From Lenisia limosa (lineage: Eukaryota > Breviatea), in contig LPNZ01010207.1 of NCBI GenBank assembly GCA_001655205.1, positions 1-27,513 of the forward strand: a stretch of DNA of 27,513 nucleotides, read 5' to 3'. Below, piece by piece: positions 11,601-21,285 of the stretch. The translations under genes were made by a program, and so were the position numbers. Positions within the stretch are counted from its first letter, which is position 1, and each line of letters starts with the position of its first letter. Below the pieces are notes generated by a model, which worked only from the letters and a program-made list of their open reading frames with translations, did no database searches and was not told where the DNA came from.

Positions 11601-12655
11601 CTATTGGATAGATCCTAGATAATAAGGATTTATGAGCTGTGAGAGGCAACTAACCTGTCTTGATACCAGCAGCATCATTGAATTTTGTGATGTCAGACCT
11701 TGATGATCAGAATTGGTGAACAAAGCTTTAAATAATACAAAGCATCATACTCTCTTCTGCTTACCTTTCTTTTGGCATATGAGTCAAGGCACGGATGGGT
11801 TTGAGAAGACGTGTGGTGTGAATTCCGATTTCTCTGCTCATAGGCCCCACCTAAATAGTGAAAATATGGAGAACAACCATTTTCGGATCCATCATTTTGA
11901 TTGCAAACTCACCATTTCATCATCGTCACTATCCTCAAGCATCAAAGCACCAGTGTTGTTCAAAGGGCTTCCGGAGTCAACTAATACTATTAAAGGACAA
12001 TCATTTATATAATGTCAATCAAATGGTATTTTGCTATACTACACCACTTATATCCTACCGCTTTGTGTTGGTTTAGGAGACGGAGAAGAAGTGTTTGAGG
12101 ACCCTCGCCGTGTGGACCTCAGACTTGCTAGTAGTTTTAAGCTATATCACACCAAGATTACAATGATAAACAACAAACCTTTTCTCCAATGAAGTTCAAC
12201 AAATTCTTCATCTAAGCAATGATAAATCATTTTCGAAACAAAAAAATTAATCCCTACCTTCCTTTGTGAACGCCGGATCAGAAGGGCGAATGTTATTTGG
12301 CTTTTCGGGATAATATTGGACTGAAATAATAATTCATCAAGATTTTGTGATGAAAATCACCACCAAGCTCTACTTCACAAAGATTTGTTCCTTTTCCCTC
12401 AGCCATACTTTGGTTTGCGTTTCCAATGTGGTACTCTTTGTTTAATACAAAACTTTGCTTTTCTTTTCGGATTTGTTCGGCCTTATCGTCAGAGCATGAA
12501 CACATGAACAAAAATACAGAAGCACATGCTTACCAAGACAGCATTAGAAAATACACTGTTTCCTCCAGCGGAACGTCGAGTAGATGAAGAAGAAGCTCTA
12601 AAGAGAGGTAAGAAGAAGACAGTGCAGGCTTTGTTCACTTTGAAGGGGAGGGCAT
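11601..12655 (-). CDS. Orphan 192-aa Ser-rich protein
   Basis: Ten exons with fully consistent phases give 192 aa: 12639-12655, 12534-12597, 12361-12481, 12258-12320, 12179-12211, 12059-12127, 11913-11980, 11765-11850, 11655-11698, 11601-11614 (TAG). The N-terminus MPSPSKASSSSTRRSAGG is low-complexity. A better-structured stretch follows (AEQIRKEKQSFVLNKEYHIG, VQYYPEKPNN, EEFVELHWRK). Then a Ser/Pro linker (SSNTSSPSPKPTQS), an acidic patch (LEDSDDDEM) and a basic C-terminal block (TTRLLKPIRALTHMPKE). I see no signal peptide or membrane segment. I do not recognise the family. The acidic and basic patches with Ser-rich linkers suggest a phosphorylated, intracellular, partly disordered protein (inference). 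Confidence 0.7.
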
Positions 12656-13308
12656 TGTACTCAAAAGGACTCTATAGTCTTTCTTCTGTTGTACTAAAAA
12701 CTGTTAAGTTAATAAAAAGTACAAAAAGTGATTTTTAGTTGAGTTGTTCCAAGTTCCAGTTTTCTCAAACTTTCAAACGGAGAATCGGAAAGTTCAGTTC
12801 ATTTCAGTCAAGCCTTCTACCATTGCCATGGTTTCATGGTTTAACAAAAAGTCAAATATAAAGATATAAATACATGATGTAGCTTTTGTGTTTTAAAATA
12901 GTTGCGATTCTGAGACCCAATCTGACCACGCTCTACCACTACTCTAAATTGAACAGAAACAGTACATTACAATACAATCAGAAATGTCAACCTAGAAATA
13001 GAAATAGAATAGAAGTAGTAGACCCAAAACAGAATAAACAAAACCAATCACTCCTTCCTAGAAGGGAACAGAGGAACCTCAATACCATCAACCAATACGG
13101 CCAAATTATCGTCAAGCATCCTAGCGGACACCCTGCGGACATCTGCTCGATTACCTATATATGTCATTTGGTAGTCTCTCTACTGAAGCAGAACATTCGA
13201 AAGTGTAAAGTAGTAGCCTGAAAGAGAGATAACATTACAAACCACCACGCATGTCATTTCACTCAAAAAATCATGAAAACAAATACAATTGTAGAAATTA
13301 GATGCTTT
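12656..13308. other. Same-strand intergenic region, contains a candidate exon
   Basis: This 653-nt region lies between two minus-strand genes. It is AT-rich, with short purine repeats near 12995-13015 (gaaatagaaatagaa). The one protein-like stretch is a minus-strand exon candidate at 13048-13179, listed separately. I see nothing else coding. The part near 12656-12850 should hold the promoter of the 192-aa gene. Confidence 0.5.
13048..13179 (-). other. Candidate alternative 3' exon of the 218-aa gene
   Basis: An in-frame 43-residue tail (starting RDYQMTYIGNRADVRR, containing DDNLAVLVDGIEVPLFPS) ends at a TGA at 13048-13050 and follows a cagtag acceptor. It looks like real protein, with balanced composition and alternating hydrophobics. 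It could be spliced in phase 0 from either of two donors inside the annotated last exon of the upstream minus-strand gene (AAA|gtcaag or ATG|gttaag), replacing the SW terminus. The same frame runs upstream as YYFTLSNVLLQ but is broken by a TAG. It might instead be part of a separate small gene. Confidence 0.4.
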
Positions 13309-14483
13309 TTACCAACTTTTCTTGACTTTTCGAAGAGTAGACTCGGACGAAGACTTAACCATTGTACCGGTGAATGACGCCGTCTCCACGATTGCAGGCG
13401 GTGTAACCACAATATGACTGTCATGTGACCTCATGAGCGCAATGCCCTCAGCGGCACGTTCTTGTTGGTAGACCTGCAAGTTAACAAAGGACAGCTGTGT
13501 TATCTTGTTTTTCAATTGGAAAACAAACGGATTGAATTGAAATTACTTTGATATCCATACTAATGTTTTATCAATGTAATTTGAAAAAAAAAAACACAAA
13601 AACAACAAAAAATAATCAGAAGCCCCTCATCATAGACACACATACAACACTCATATCTATTTTTTATTATGTGGTTATTGGGAATCAATAGCGCATACCT
13701 CCCAAAATTCAGCCGGGCATCCAGTAGGCACGTTAGGCGGGCGCCGTCTTGGGCTGACGATCGCCTCCAACTGGGGCGACGGGATGGCAATGGAGGATGG
13801 GAAGCTCGGCCCAGTGATAGCTCGCGACTGGCGCATATCGGGAGATCCTGCAGAAGCAGCTGAAAAGGGGCTGACAGGGGACATGTGTGTCATTGGGGGG
13901 CAGGACGGGGGGCGATGGGTTGCGCGCGGCGGAGATAATACATTTGCCCAGGTAGGCTTAACACCGGGCACGGATTGGACTGACTTGATTGAAGAGTTCA
14001 AAGGATCATCAAGGTCAGAGTCAGGTGGTGGTGAAGTAAGATTAAGACTTTTCAACTCCTCGACAGATACCATCTGAACAGGTTAACACCCAAATAGGCA
14101 ATTTGGTACTCTGAAGCCATAATGTGAAGCTTACGCTGAGAGTTCCAAAGGGATCATGGCGGCTTACGTCTGAAAAGCAACTCTAGGAATTATAAACCAT
14201 TGTAACGATAAAACAAACCTTTATAGAAGAATTGAGCTCATTATCTGGTGAGGGCGACCTGCTCGGTCTGGGCAAGGGGCGGGCCTCGTCTGTCAACTGG
14301 AAGGCTTCCTCCAAACTGAAGAGTTATGCTTATCAATATAAAATGATAACAAAATAAAGCAAGAAGGGAGAGGAAGACGCCAGAGCGATGAGGAGCAAAT
14401 GAACATTTTTACAATACGGCTTTAAAAAGAGAAAAAATGCTGAAATTCAAGTTTCCCACTTACGAGAGCATTGCTGAGCTCAT
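13309..14483 (-). CDS. Orphan 218-aa Ser/Pro-rich protein
   Basis: Four exons: 14464-14483, 14219-14315, 13699-14073, 13309-13473. The model starts MSSAMLSLEEAFQL and ends with KKSW and TAA. Residues 20-165 are dominated by Ser, Pro and Arg (LPRPSRSPSP, SPPRATHRPPSCPP, VSPRRRPPN), with many SP dipeptides that could be proline-directed phosphorylation sites. A more ordered C-terminal part follows (GCPAEFWEVYQQERAAEGIA, then IVVTPPAIVETASF). No signal peptide or transmembrane segment is visible. I do not recognise a family. The long exon has high GC against its surroundings. A TTTAG directly precedes the ATG, so an untranslated or extra coding exon upstream is possible. The alternative 3' exon at 13048-13179 may give a second C-terminus. 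Confidence 0.65.
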
Positions 14484-14760
14484 CTAAACAAAACAAATAT
14501 TACTAGCTGAAGCCCTATGTATGACAACAGCAAATCTAGAATCCTAAAGCAGGCTTATACTATCTATTCACAACCTGTCCAAATAAACCTATCATTTTAG
14601 CGCTATTTTGTTAAGAACTTCCACCACAATTCACAACAATTCAGACAGCTTCATGATTGAGAAGTTGGGGGGTACAGAAAAATTCCGATATCCCTTCGCC
14701 TTGCCCCCCCTCTCTTTTCTTTCTCCCATTGATGACAAACAATTTATATTATATTATTAT
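14484..14760. promoter_or_regulatory. Divergent promoter region, 218-aa orphan / secreted orphan
   Basis: This 277-nt spacer lies between divergent start codons. A C-rich/pyrimidine tract (14703-14729) and an AT-rich run (14742-14760) lie just upstream of the + strand ATG. No defined element can be named. Confidence 0.45.
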
Positions 14761-16229
14761 ATGATGATTGAAGCGTTGAGGAAAGTGATGGTAGCTGTCC
14801 TATTGCTGTGCATATTAGAAGCTGTCAGTGCAAGAGATGTACCCAAGCCAGTTGACGACTTTGTGACACACGTGAGTAATCCTTTTTTTTTTTTCACAAT
14901 TTTATTATACTACTATGCGTTTATTATATGCTGATGGGCTTAGTTTTCATACTTCAACAGGGAGTATGACAGCCGACCAACAAAGGGCTTCCAGTTTGAG
15001 GGAAGCGTATCTATTATTTGTAAAAAACACAGAATTTTAAAAGGAAAAGAGGATCTGAAATTTGAATTTCATCTCATGCAGGCAAAAGTATCTTTGTATT
15101 GTAGTTTACCAGTATTTGCGGATTTAACTTGAAAAGATGGCATGATGCTACATCTGGACGCGACCGGACCTACTGGAGAGACAACGATGTCAACCCACAG
15201 GGCTTTGCTGACTTTTATATTCACTATGAAACCGATGACCTTTGGCAGTCTTCTGGTTTGGCATGTGAATGTTTAGGTTTTACTATTATAATGAACCCGC
15301 TTATGTGGTTGTCCTGCGTTCTGCCTTTTGTAATTCAGTGTACTCTCATCATGATGACCTCATGGGAAATATAACAGAATGTTAAAATAAATGTATTTCA
15401 TAAGAAATCAATGGAAATTTCAACATAATTTTCATTCCAATTTCAGCTCCGAAAACACACGATCTATTCCTAAAGTGATTATATAGTATAATGTGATATA
15501 TATTATATATATGTAGCTGTATATAATATATTCTAATATTATCATGAAATGATATCTTCACCTTGTTTGTGATGGTGATTTGTGATGTTATTTATTTTTT
15601 TGACTCTAACCTTCTAGTAAACTTCAAGAAGTGCAACTACATGAAATGTGGAGAAGTGAACCGTTATGAATGGGAGTGGCTTGATAATGCCACATATAAC
15701 AGTATGTTGGCTCTAACACCTTCTTTTTTTGTTGTTTTTGTATTTNNNNNNNNNNNNNNNNNNNNNNNNNNNNNNNNNNNNNNNNNNNNNNNNNNNNNNN
15801 NNNNNNNNNNNNNNNNNNNNNNNNNNNNNNNNNNNNNNNNNNNNNNNNNNNNNNNNNNNNCTGGGAACAACAAATTTGGATTGACACCACATTAAGGCCC
15901 CCTCAACCTATAATTATGCATGTTTTAGGTAAACTTGGGCGACACTGTGTTTGTGACAGAGCTGTATCTTTTATGGCGTAACTCTCACCATGCTCTCGCT
16001 AACACTGCACCGCAACTGTTTTACACAAATGCAAGCTATCGCTTACATCCAGATCTTGATGATGATGCTGCTGAACCACTCGAAACCACGATTTGGCTTG
16101 AGTTCCAATCTCGTGCTCCCACTGACGGTTTGTGAAATAGTTTCATGGAAATTGTAAACATAATCGCGTTTCTGATGCAATATAGAAGAATTGGCAGTAC
16201 CAGACTTCTGTCCCGATCCTGAAGTCTAG
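14761..16229 (+). CDS. Secreted orphan protein, gap-interrupted
   Basis: The first exon (14761-14871) encodes a clear signal peptide (MMIEALRKVMVAVLLLCILE, cleavage likely near VSA). Further probable exons are 14965-15006, 15113-15255, 15618-15701, 15929-16132 and 16185-16229 (TAG). Phases agree for 1-2, 3-4 and 5-6. They fail between 14965-15006 and 15113-15255, and between 15618-15701 and 15929-16132, where a 115-nt N gap can hide an exon. The mature part is rich in aromatics and contains ICGFNLKRWHDATSG, CNYMKCGEVNRYEWEW, an NAT glycosylation sequon and VNLGDTVFVTELYLLW. It ends in VPDFCPDPEV. I see no membrane anchor. The family is not recognised; the VNLGDTV string is reminiscent of cupredoxin-type domains but is too short to assign. 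Confidence 0.5.
15746..15860. other. Assembly gap (N run)
   Basis: The gap is 115 N. It lies inside the secreted orphan gene and probably hides part of an exon. The left flank is T-rich. Confidence 0.99.
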
Positions 16230-16354
16230 CTAATACATTGATAGGTACCTTTTTTCGTATCAATTCACACTTGAAGCTGGAATAGTACCTTTCATTGATT
16301 ACAAAAGAAACACTAACAAATATCAAAATATAAAACACTACATACATGTCGTTT
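16230..16354. other. Convergent spacer secreted orphan / phnW
   Basis: This 125-nt AT-rich spacer between two TAG stops must contain both 3' ends, so the transcripts may overlap. Confidence 0.6.
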
Positions 16355-18886
16355 CTAGAGTTTAGGTGCAGGAACTGGAAGAGGTACCCCCATTTCAACT
16401 GCTACCTGTAAGTGTCAAATGATGGTTTGGTGTTATTTTTAGTTTTGGAAGAAGGAATCTGACCTTCTTGATTGCACGAAGTATATCCGCCATGTCTTCA
16501 CCGTAAAGGTCTCCAATGTTCCCCATTCGGAAGGTGGTAGCCTGAACGGTAAAGAGCTTTGGAGTGGAATGTCAGAAATATCTCACCTGTGTTAATTTTC
16601 CTGGGTAAATCACAAAGCCTTGTTCTTCAAGCTTTGTGTAGAACTGCTCAAAGTCGAAGTTGGGATGACTACAAAACGTCATGTTCCAATTCTAATGGGA
16701 ATGTTATCCTGGTACAACAGCATTGAGGAAATCCGCTTACTCTGGGTAGTGGAAAGAAGTGATGATGTGTCCCATTGTGCTTTTAGGGAGATAGGCCCTA
16801 AAACCAAGCTTCTCCATACCTTCTAACTAAACAGGTAAGGTTCGAGCAAAAAGCTGGTATTGAGTAATACAAGGGGGGTAGAAGGTTTAATGAAGATTAG
16901 AACCTCTGAAAATATAAAAAAAATACTTGACATAAGCACTAAAAAATTCCCCATGGTTTAAATAAAATAGTCCACGCGTCCACCTTCAAAAATTTTGATG
17001 AAACAAAAAAAAAACAAGCTTGTGGGAATTATATACGAGGGTTGAAAAACAAAACAAAAAACAGGACCTAGCGAGTCGCATCCAAATCACTATGAAATAT
17101 GGGAATTATTGACAAACCAAGAAAAATGATAAATAATCATACCAAAAGTAAATGGTTGCTTGTGTAGCGGTCAATGCGACCTTTGACTCCTAAAGAAATC
17201 AGAAAAATGTCTTGGTATTTGATCTAAAAATAAACGCTAACGTGAAGCCACCAACCTCCTTCAAGTCGAAGCTCATCCATCGCTTGCTTGAAAGCTGCAA
17301 TTGTATGCGTGGGTGGGGTGAAACGGAATTGTCCCGTTTTTTCCAACCCTAACAGGAATCAGTTGTAAAGATATACAATACAGTTATTACAGAAACGAAG
17401 AGTCAAAAAGGACATTTTGCCATACCTTTCCATTGGTCAAGAAGACTGAGAGAGACAGAGCGCGCAAAGCCTGTGCATTTTTCCAGCTCACTTGGCTTGA
17501 AAAGAACGAAGCCAAAACCTGAAGCTGGGTAAAACTTGACTTCATTAAAGTAGTGATGGAAGAGAAATCACGATTTTTTTGACCTTTGATAAAGGAATTG
17601 CAGATACTAAGATCGTGCAAGGTTGTTCATGGAAGTGAGTGACAACAAAGCTATACCCAATAGAGCCAATCTCTTCTAAACCCACCAGGAACGCCTTGGA
17701 TGCATTTATTAGCGGAGGAAACAATGAAGTCAGCCTTGTTGGTAGCTAGGTCAAATTCGCAACCAGCAAATGATGACATAGCATCAACAAAGTAAGTTGC
17801 TCCATGTGCCTTCACAACATCTCCAAGAACTAAGCAAGTCAGTAAATGTGGTTTATTCCTATAAAAAGAAGCCTATATGGCACTATGCCTACTGTCAATA
17901 TTGTTCATGATACCAGTGGTAGTTTCACAATGCACAACAGCCACATTGCTAATATCCGGATTGGCCTCAAGATGTTTGGATACCTAAGGCGTCAGTAACT
18001 CATTTAGAAATGTTAAAGATATGGGGGAATGAATATCACAATCATACCTCGACAATATTATGGGTATCGAAATGGTCATTCTCAGGAAGCACCTGCGCGT
18101 TGAGTGAAAGGTAAACGGAATGTCTGAGAATTCAAAAGAATATATAAAGATCAAAGACTATAAACAGGGTTTTTGTACATATGCACACTATTTTCCTCAA
18201 CTTACGATAGTAGACGTTTTGATATTTAGCGTATTAGCAATGCTTGCGATTCTATGTCCATAGACACCATTGATAAGCACCAACAAATGTCCATCGCGAG
18301 GCGTGGTTGATCCTTGGCTGTTATTCATCTTTTAGGCAGTATATTGTGTTTTTACACCAATAACATGACACCTCCCCCCAACCAATGACAGACTCCACAC
18401 TGAAAGTCCCAGCACCCTGCATGAGAACTGCATCGTAGCTGTCTTGAATATCACTTGATGATGTTCTGATACAGTGAGTTTACCAGAAATTACAAACAGA
18501 AACGAAAAACAAAGGTAAAAATAATCTGTGCTTGTTGAATTTTCAGCTTCCGAGGCAAATTTATTTTCCCCACTGCCGAGCATACTCATTAGCAAGGCCG
18601 ACAAGTCCCTTTCTGACACTCTTTACAATATCAAGAAAGGTACCATCTCTGGAGCCTGCCATTGTGAGGGGGTGTTGAGAGAGGAAAAGAGTTCATGCGA
18701 TCAGGACATTTCTTCTTACCATAATCACAAAGAAGCGCTTCTCTGACGGAAGGAGTAGTTGTGAGGGGGCCGGGTGTGAATAATCGTTTCATTGGAAGTA
18801 AGCCTGCCGTCAGTTTTTTTTCAAAAACACGTTTACCTACTTGTTACTTTACTAGAGCCACCAAAGAGTTGTCGAACAATGTTCAT
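16355..18886 (-). CDS. phnW: 2-aminoethylphosphonate:pyruvate aminotransferase
   Basis: Fifteen exons with perfect phase continuity encode 397 aa: 18853-18886, 18720-18803, 18586-18655, 18383-18465, 18206-18312, 18048-18092, 17893-17983, 17686-17829, 17426-17524, 17256-17348, 17143-17189, 16741-16826, 16587-16668, 16464-16541, 16355-16405. The enzyme moves the amino group of 2-aminoethylphosphonate to pyruvate, giving phosphonoacetaldehyde and alanine. PhnW landmarks run in order: [90 protein letters not shown] (D187 for the PLP ring), [11 protein letters not shown] (K213, Schiff base), [34 protein letters not shown]. Bacterial PhnW is about 365 aa. The extra N-terminal residues ([12 protein letters not shown]) are basic and hydrophobic and could target a mitochondrion (inference). 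No phosphonatase or phosphonoacetaldehyde dehydrogenase gene is adjacent. Confidence 0.95.
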
Positions 18887-19366
18887 TCTTGATTACCGAA
18901 TCACCCTAACCTTCAAACCCTGACTAACAAACACTACCAGTAATAACTAACAATTACCGGTAAATTACCAAAATGCAGGATTTGCATTTGCAAAGAGGGA
19001 AAAACCATGGGGTGTATATATCTAACGAAAGCGCAAAAAAAAACGGAGGATTTTTATTCTTACATCCGAGCCAGGTTTTTGGCTTGTTGCTTTTTGTGCC
19101 AACGCCACAAAGTGAAAAAAGGTGAACAAAAGATAAAGTGGAAAACAAAAAGAAAGGTGAAAAGAAGAACAAAGTCAAAGAGTGAAGAACAGCAGTCCTC
19201 AATTCCCCCTGTCCTAATCAAGAAGGTTTGACATTGGTTAGAAATAGAAAAATATTTGATCTTTATTTGATTGTTTGTGCAAGAGTATGGGTTCTTTTGG
19301 TGCGAAATTGAAATGTAACATGTTCCTCAACATGCATCTTGGTCCAATTAAAACTAATGTAACCAG
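18887..19366. promoter_or_regulatory. Divergent intergenic region phnW / profilin-like
   Basis: This 480-nt region is between divergent starts. It contains a strand-biased A/G-rich stretch (about 19108-19200) encoding only low-complexity Lys/Arg sequence, which I do not treat as coding. An unrecognised short 5' exon of the profilin-like gene could lie here, because its apparent ATG at 19367 directly follows a CCAG. Confidence 0.45.
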
Positions 19367-20331
19367 ATGGAGATACCTACTTCATTGACATCAGTGGTTG
19401 TAGCAAGTACCGATAGCACAGAGTCAATTGTTTACGGAGCAGAAGTTCCTGACTCGTCAATCGAGTGAGGTTGGGGTATATCTTTGGATGCACTTTTACT
19501 AAAGTGACGAAGTATGAATACTCAGAAACAAATACACAAATGAAAATTGGAGCACTCCAACAAATAAAATTTCAGCTCAGGCAATTATAAAGGTAGATGT
19601 TGAAAAATGTGTATTAACTAGGTCACATTCTCTACCAATATCAACATGGTATTTGAGTGGTGTGTGAGCACTTTTTGGAGCACTTTTTGGTATTCATAAC
19701 TTATTTCCCAGAATATGTGTTGGACTACTAAATAAGACGCGTGATGAAGCCATGGCAACTTGGGTGCCTGTCAATAACTACAAATATACACTCTATAGGT
19801 TGAGGGATTTTTTAATTCTTTGCTTTGGCATTATCTTTTTTTTAGTTTCAATCCTCTTGATGAACCAACAGTTGTTCTGTGTGTGTGTGTGTGTGTAATT
19901 CTCCTATTCACCATTCCCACCATTATTCCCACCTCTCTAAAGACCCCATTCTCAACCGCTTTAACCCCCCCTCCTCCTCCCATAATTATTTTCATCCCAC
20001 CATTCATTTATTCCCAACTGTATTTCAGAGTATACTATACTCTTTTTCATTTCAGTTGGTTTGACGAAACCAGGTATGATTTACCTGTGCTTACTGGAAG
20101 AACACCATATTCAAAAACTCACCCAGTTGACCAAAAAGGTTTCATAATTTTTCAAGTGAGTACCTTCCGTTTCTTTGATTTGTCACACGACTTTCATACC
20201 ACAAGCAGTTTACTGTTCTTTCCTAGGAATCCACGGCAGTTTATATTGCCTTTTACGACATGCCAACGTTGTCTGCAAAAGCCTTAGACGACCTGAAGTC
20301 TTGGGTATCAACATACAGTTCAACAAAATAG
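19367..20331 (+). CDS. Profilin-like 129-aa protein
   Basis: Four exons with matching phases: 19367-19464, 19712-19798, 20056-20155, 20227-20331 (TAG). The 129-aa length equals that of typical profilins. The order of elements resembles the profilin fold: an early beta pair (LTSVVVASTDSTESIVYGAE), a helix (ICVGLLNKTRDEAMATW), a strand (NNYKYTLYSWF), LPVLTGRTPY, a strand pair (KGFIIFQ, STAVYIAFYDMP), then a C-terminal amphipathic helix (SAKALDDLKSWVSTYSS). Profilins bind actin monomers and poly-proline. The usual N-terminal helix with the SW motif is missing, so either the true first exon lies upstream or this is another small beta-alpha-beta family. The first intron contains a tandem 12-mer, and the third exon is preceded by a GT repeat and C-rich stretches. 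Confidence 0.55.
19667..19690 (+). repeat. Tandem 12-nt duplication in intron
   Basis: The string agcactttttgg occurs twice back to back within the first intron of the profilin-like gene, ahead of the acceptor at 19711. Confidence 0.8.
19879..19896 (+). repeat. GT dinucleotide microsatellite
   Basis: About nine GT units lie in the second intron of the profilin-like gene. This is a simple repeat and a likely source of length polymorphism. Confidence 0.85.
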
Positions 20332-20483
20332 TCAATCCCCTATTGTCTCATACCATGAAGTACATTGTTCGCTGTCTTCTGAGATATCAATGGTTTTTGT
20401 TTTCATCATTTTCGTTCATTGTTTTTATAGTTTACAATTCATTTCATTAGAAACCAGTGTGTATTGATAACTGAATTCATATT

Positions 20484-21056
20484 TCAAGACTCTGTATTGT
20501 CCTTAGTATTACATCTCATGAGATTTTGAGCCAACCACAGAAGGGGGTCAAATCCAACTTCTTTTCCATCTTCGACTTGGCTTTTTGTTGGTAGTCCCGC
20601 CTCCTATTACAGTAAAAATCACAATACCTTTTTATACAAAATGTGTGCACAGAGTTGTAAGGCAAATTGGGTGAAATAATATTACACTATAATCCACTAT
20701 AATCCAATATCCCTTAATCCCTTATAGGAAGCCAAAAAAAAAACATCAGAAGAACCAATACAATGGGTGAATAAAATATCTAAATTAAGAGTAGTTTCCA
20801 CTTGCATTTTCCCTGTCCTTTTTATTCTATGTAATACAACTTACTTTTCTTCTTTCAACCTCTTTTAAAAGATTATCAAGACTTCCTTCAAGCTTGGGGA
20901 GTACACTAAATGGTTAATAACGCAATAAACCTCAATAAGTCTACAGGTTAGAAAAGGAAAAAACTCACTTTTCCTTCATATAAGGATCGTCTAAAATTGT
21001 GACATCAAGGAAACAGTCAGAGAGACATACCTGGTATAGGTTCCATTACGCCCAGA
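20484..21056 (-). CDS. Dpy-30-like small protein (72 aa)
   Basis: Four exons in consistent phase: 21041-21056, 20969-20990, 20845-20905, 20484-20603 (TGA). The protein starts MEPIPDDPYMKENVLPKLEG, continues with a helix (SLDNLLKEVERRK), a polar linker, then GFDPLLWLAQNLMRCN near the C-terminus. The pattern of Y-x3-x-V-x-P-x-L followed by DP-x2-x-LA-x2-L resembles the two-helix Dpy-30 dimerisation motif seen in COMPASS DPY30 and in ciliary proteins such as those with C-terminal DPL-WLA-YLM sequences. Compared with Dpy-30, the linker between helices is longer. It could be a radial-spoke or axonemal docking peptide, which would imply a flagellated organism (inference). An acceptor three bases downstream (20600) would drop one Glu. 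Confidence 0.6.
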
Positions 21057-21285
21057 TAACAACAATGAAGTCCAGGAAAATTGATAAGTCAAAATGTAAA
21101 TTTTTTTTCTGCTTGCCAGCTTGTCCTCCTGGTTTAATATGTACAAGTTATTACAAAGCTGTGTGTGTGGGCGCGCGCTTCCAACATATATTCGAAAACT
21201 ACCGATATGATACGAAAAATAATCCATTTAAAAATACAAAAAAAAATTTCCCCGCCTCCTGTTATTTTTTATAAGAAGTAAAAGT
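21057..21285. promoter_or_regulatory. Divergent promoter region, Dpy-30-like / fimbrin
   Basis: This 229-nt AT-rich spacer lies between divergent start codons. It includes a short GT/GC alternating patch near 21162-21178. It is too short to encode the EF-hand domains that precede CH1 in canonical fimbrins. Confidence 0.5.

Noticed and set aside
13180-13230. In-frame TAG between two protein-like segments as a recoded stop codon
   Set aside because: TAG ends PhnW, fimbrin, MMSDH and the COMMD3-like protein at the expected positions, so reassignment is unlikely.
15481-15540. AT-rich near-palindromic stretch as a mobile element or origin
   Set aside because: It lies in an intron of the secreted orphan and is simple TA-rich sequence without repeat boundaries.
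19007-19231. Lys/Arg-rich open frame upstream of the profilin-like gene
   Set aside because: It lies in a low-complexity A/G tract, with no conservation signal or splice partner that improves the model.
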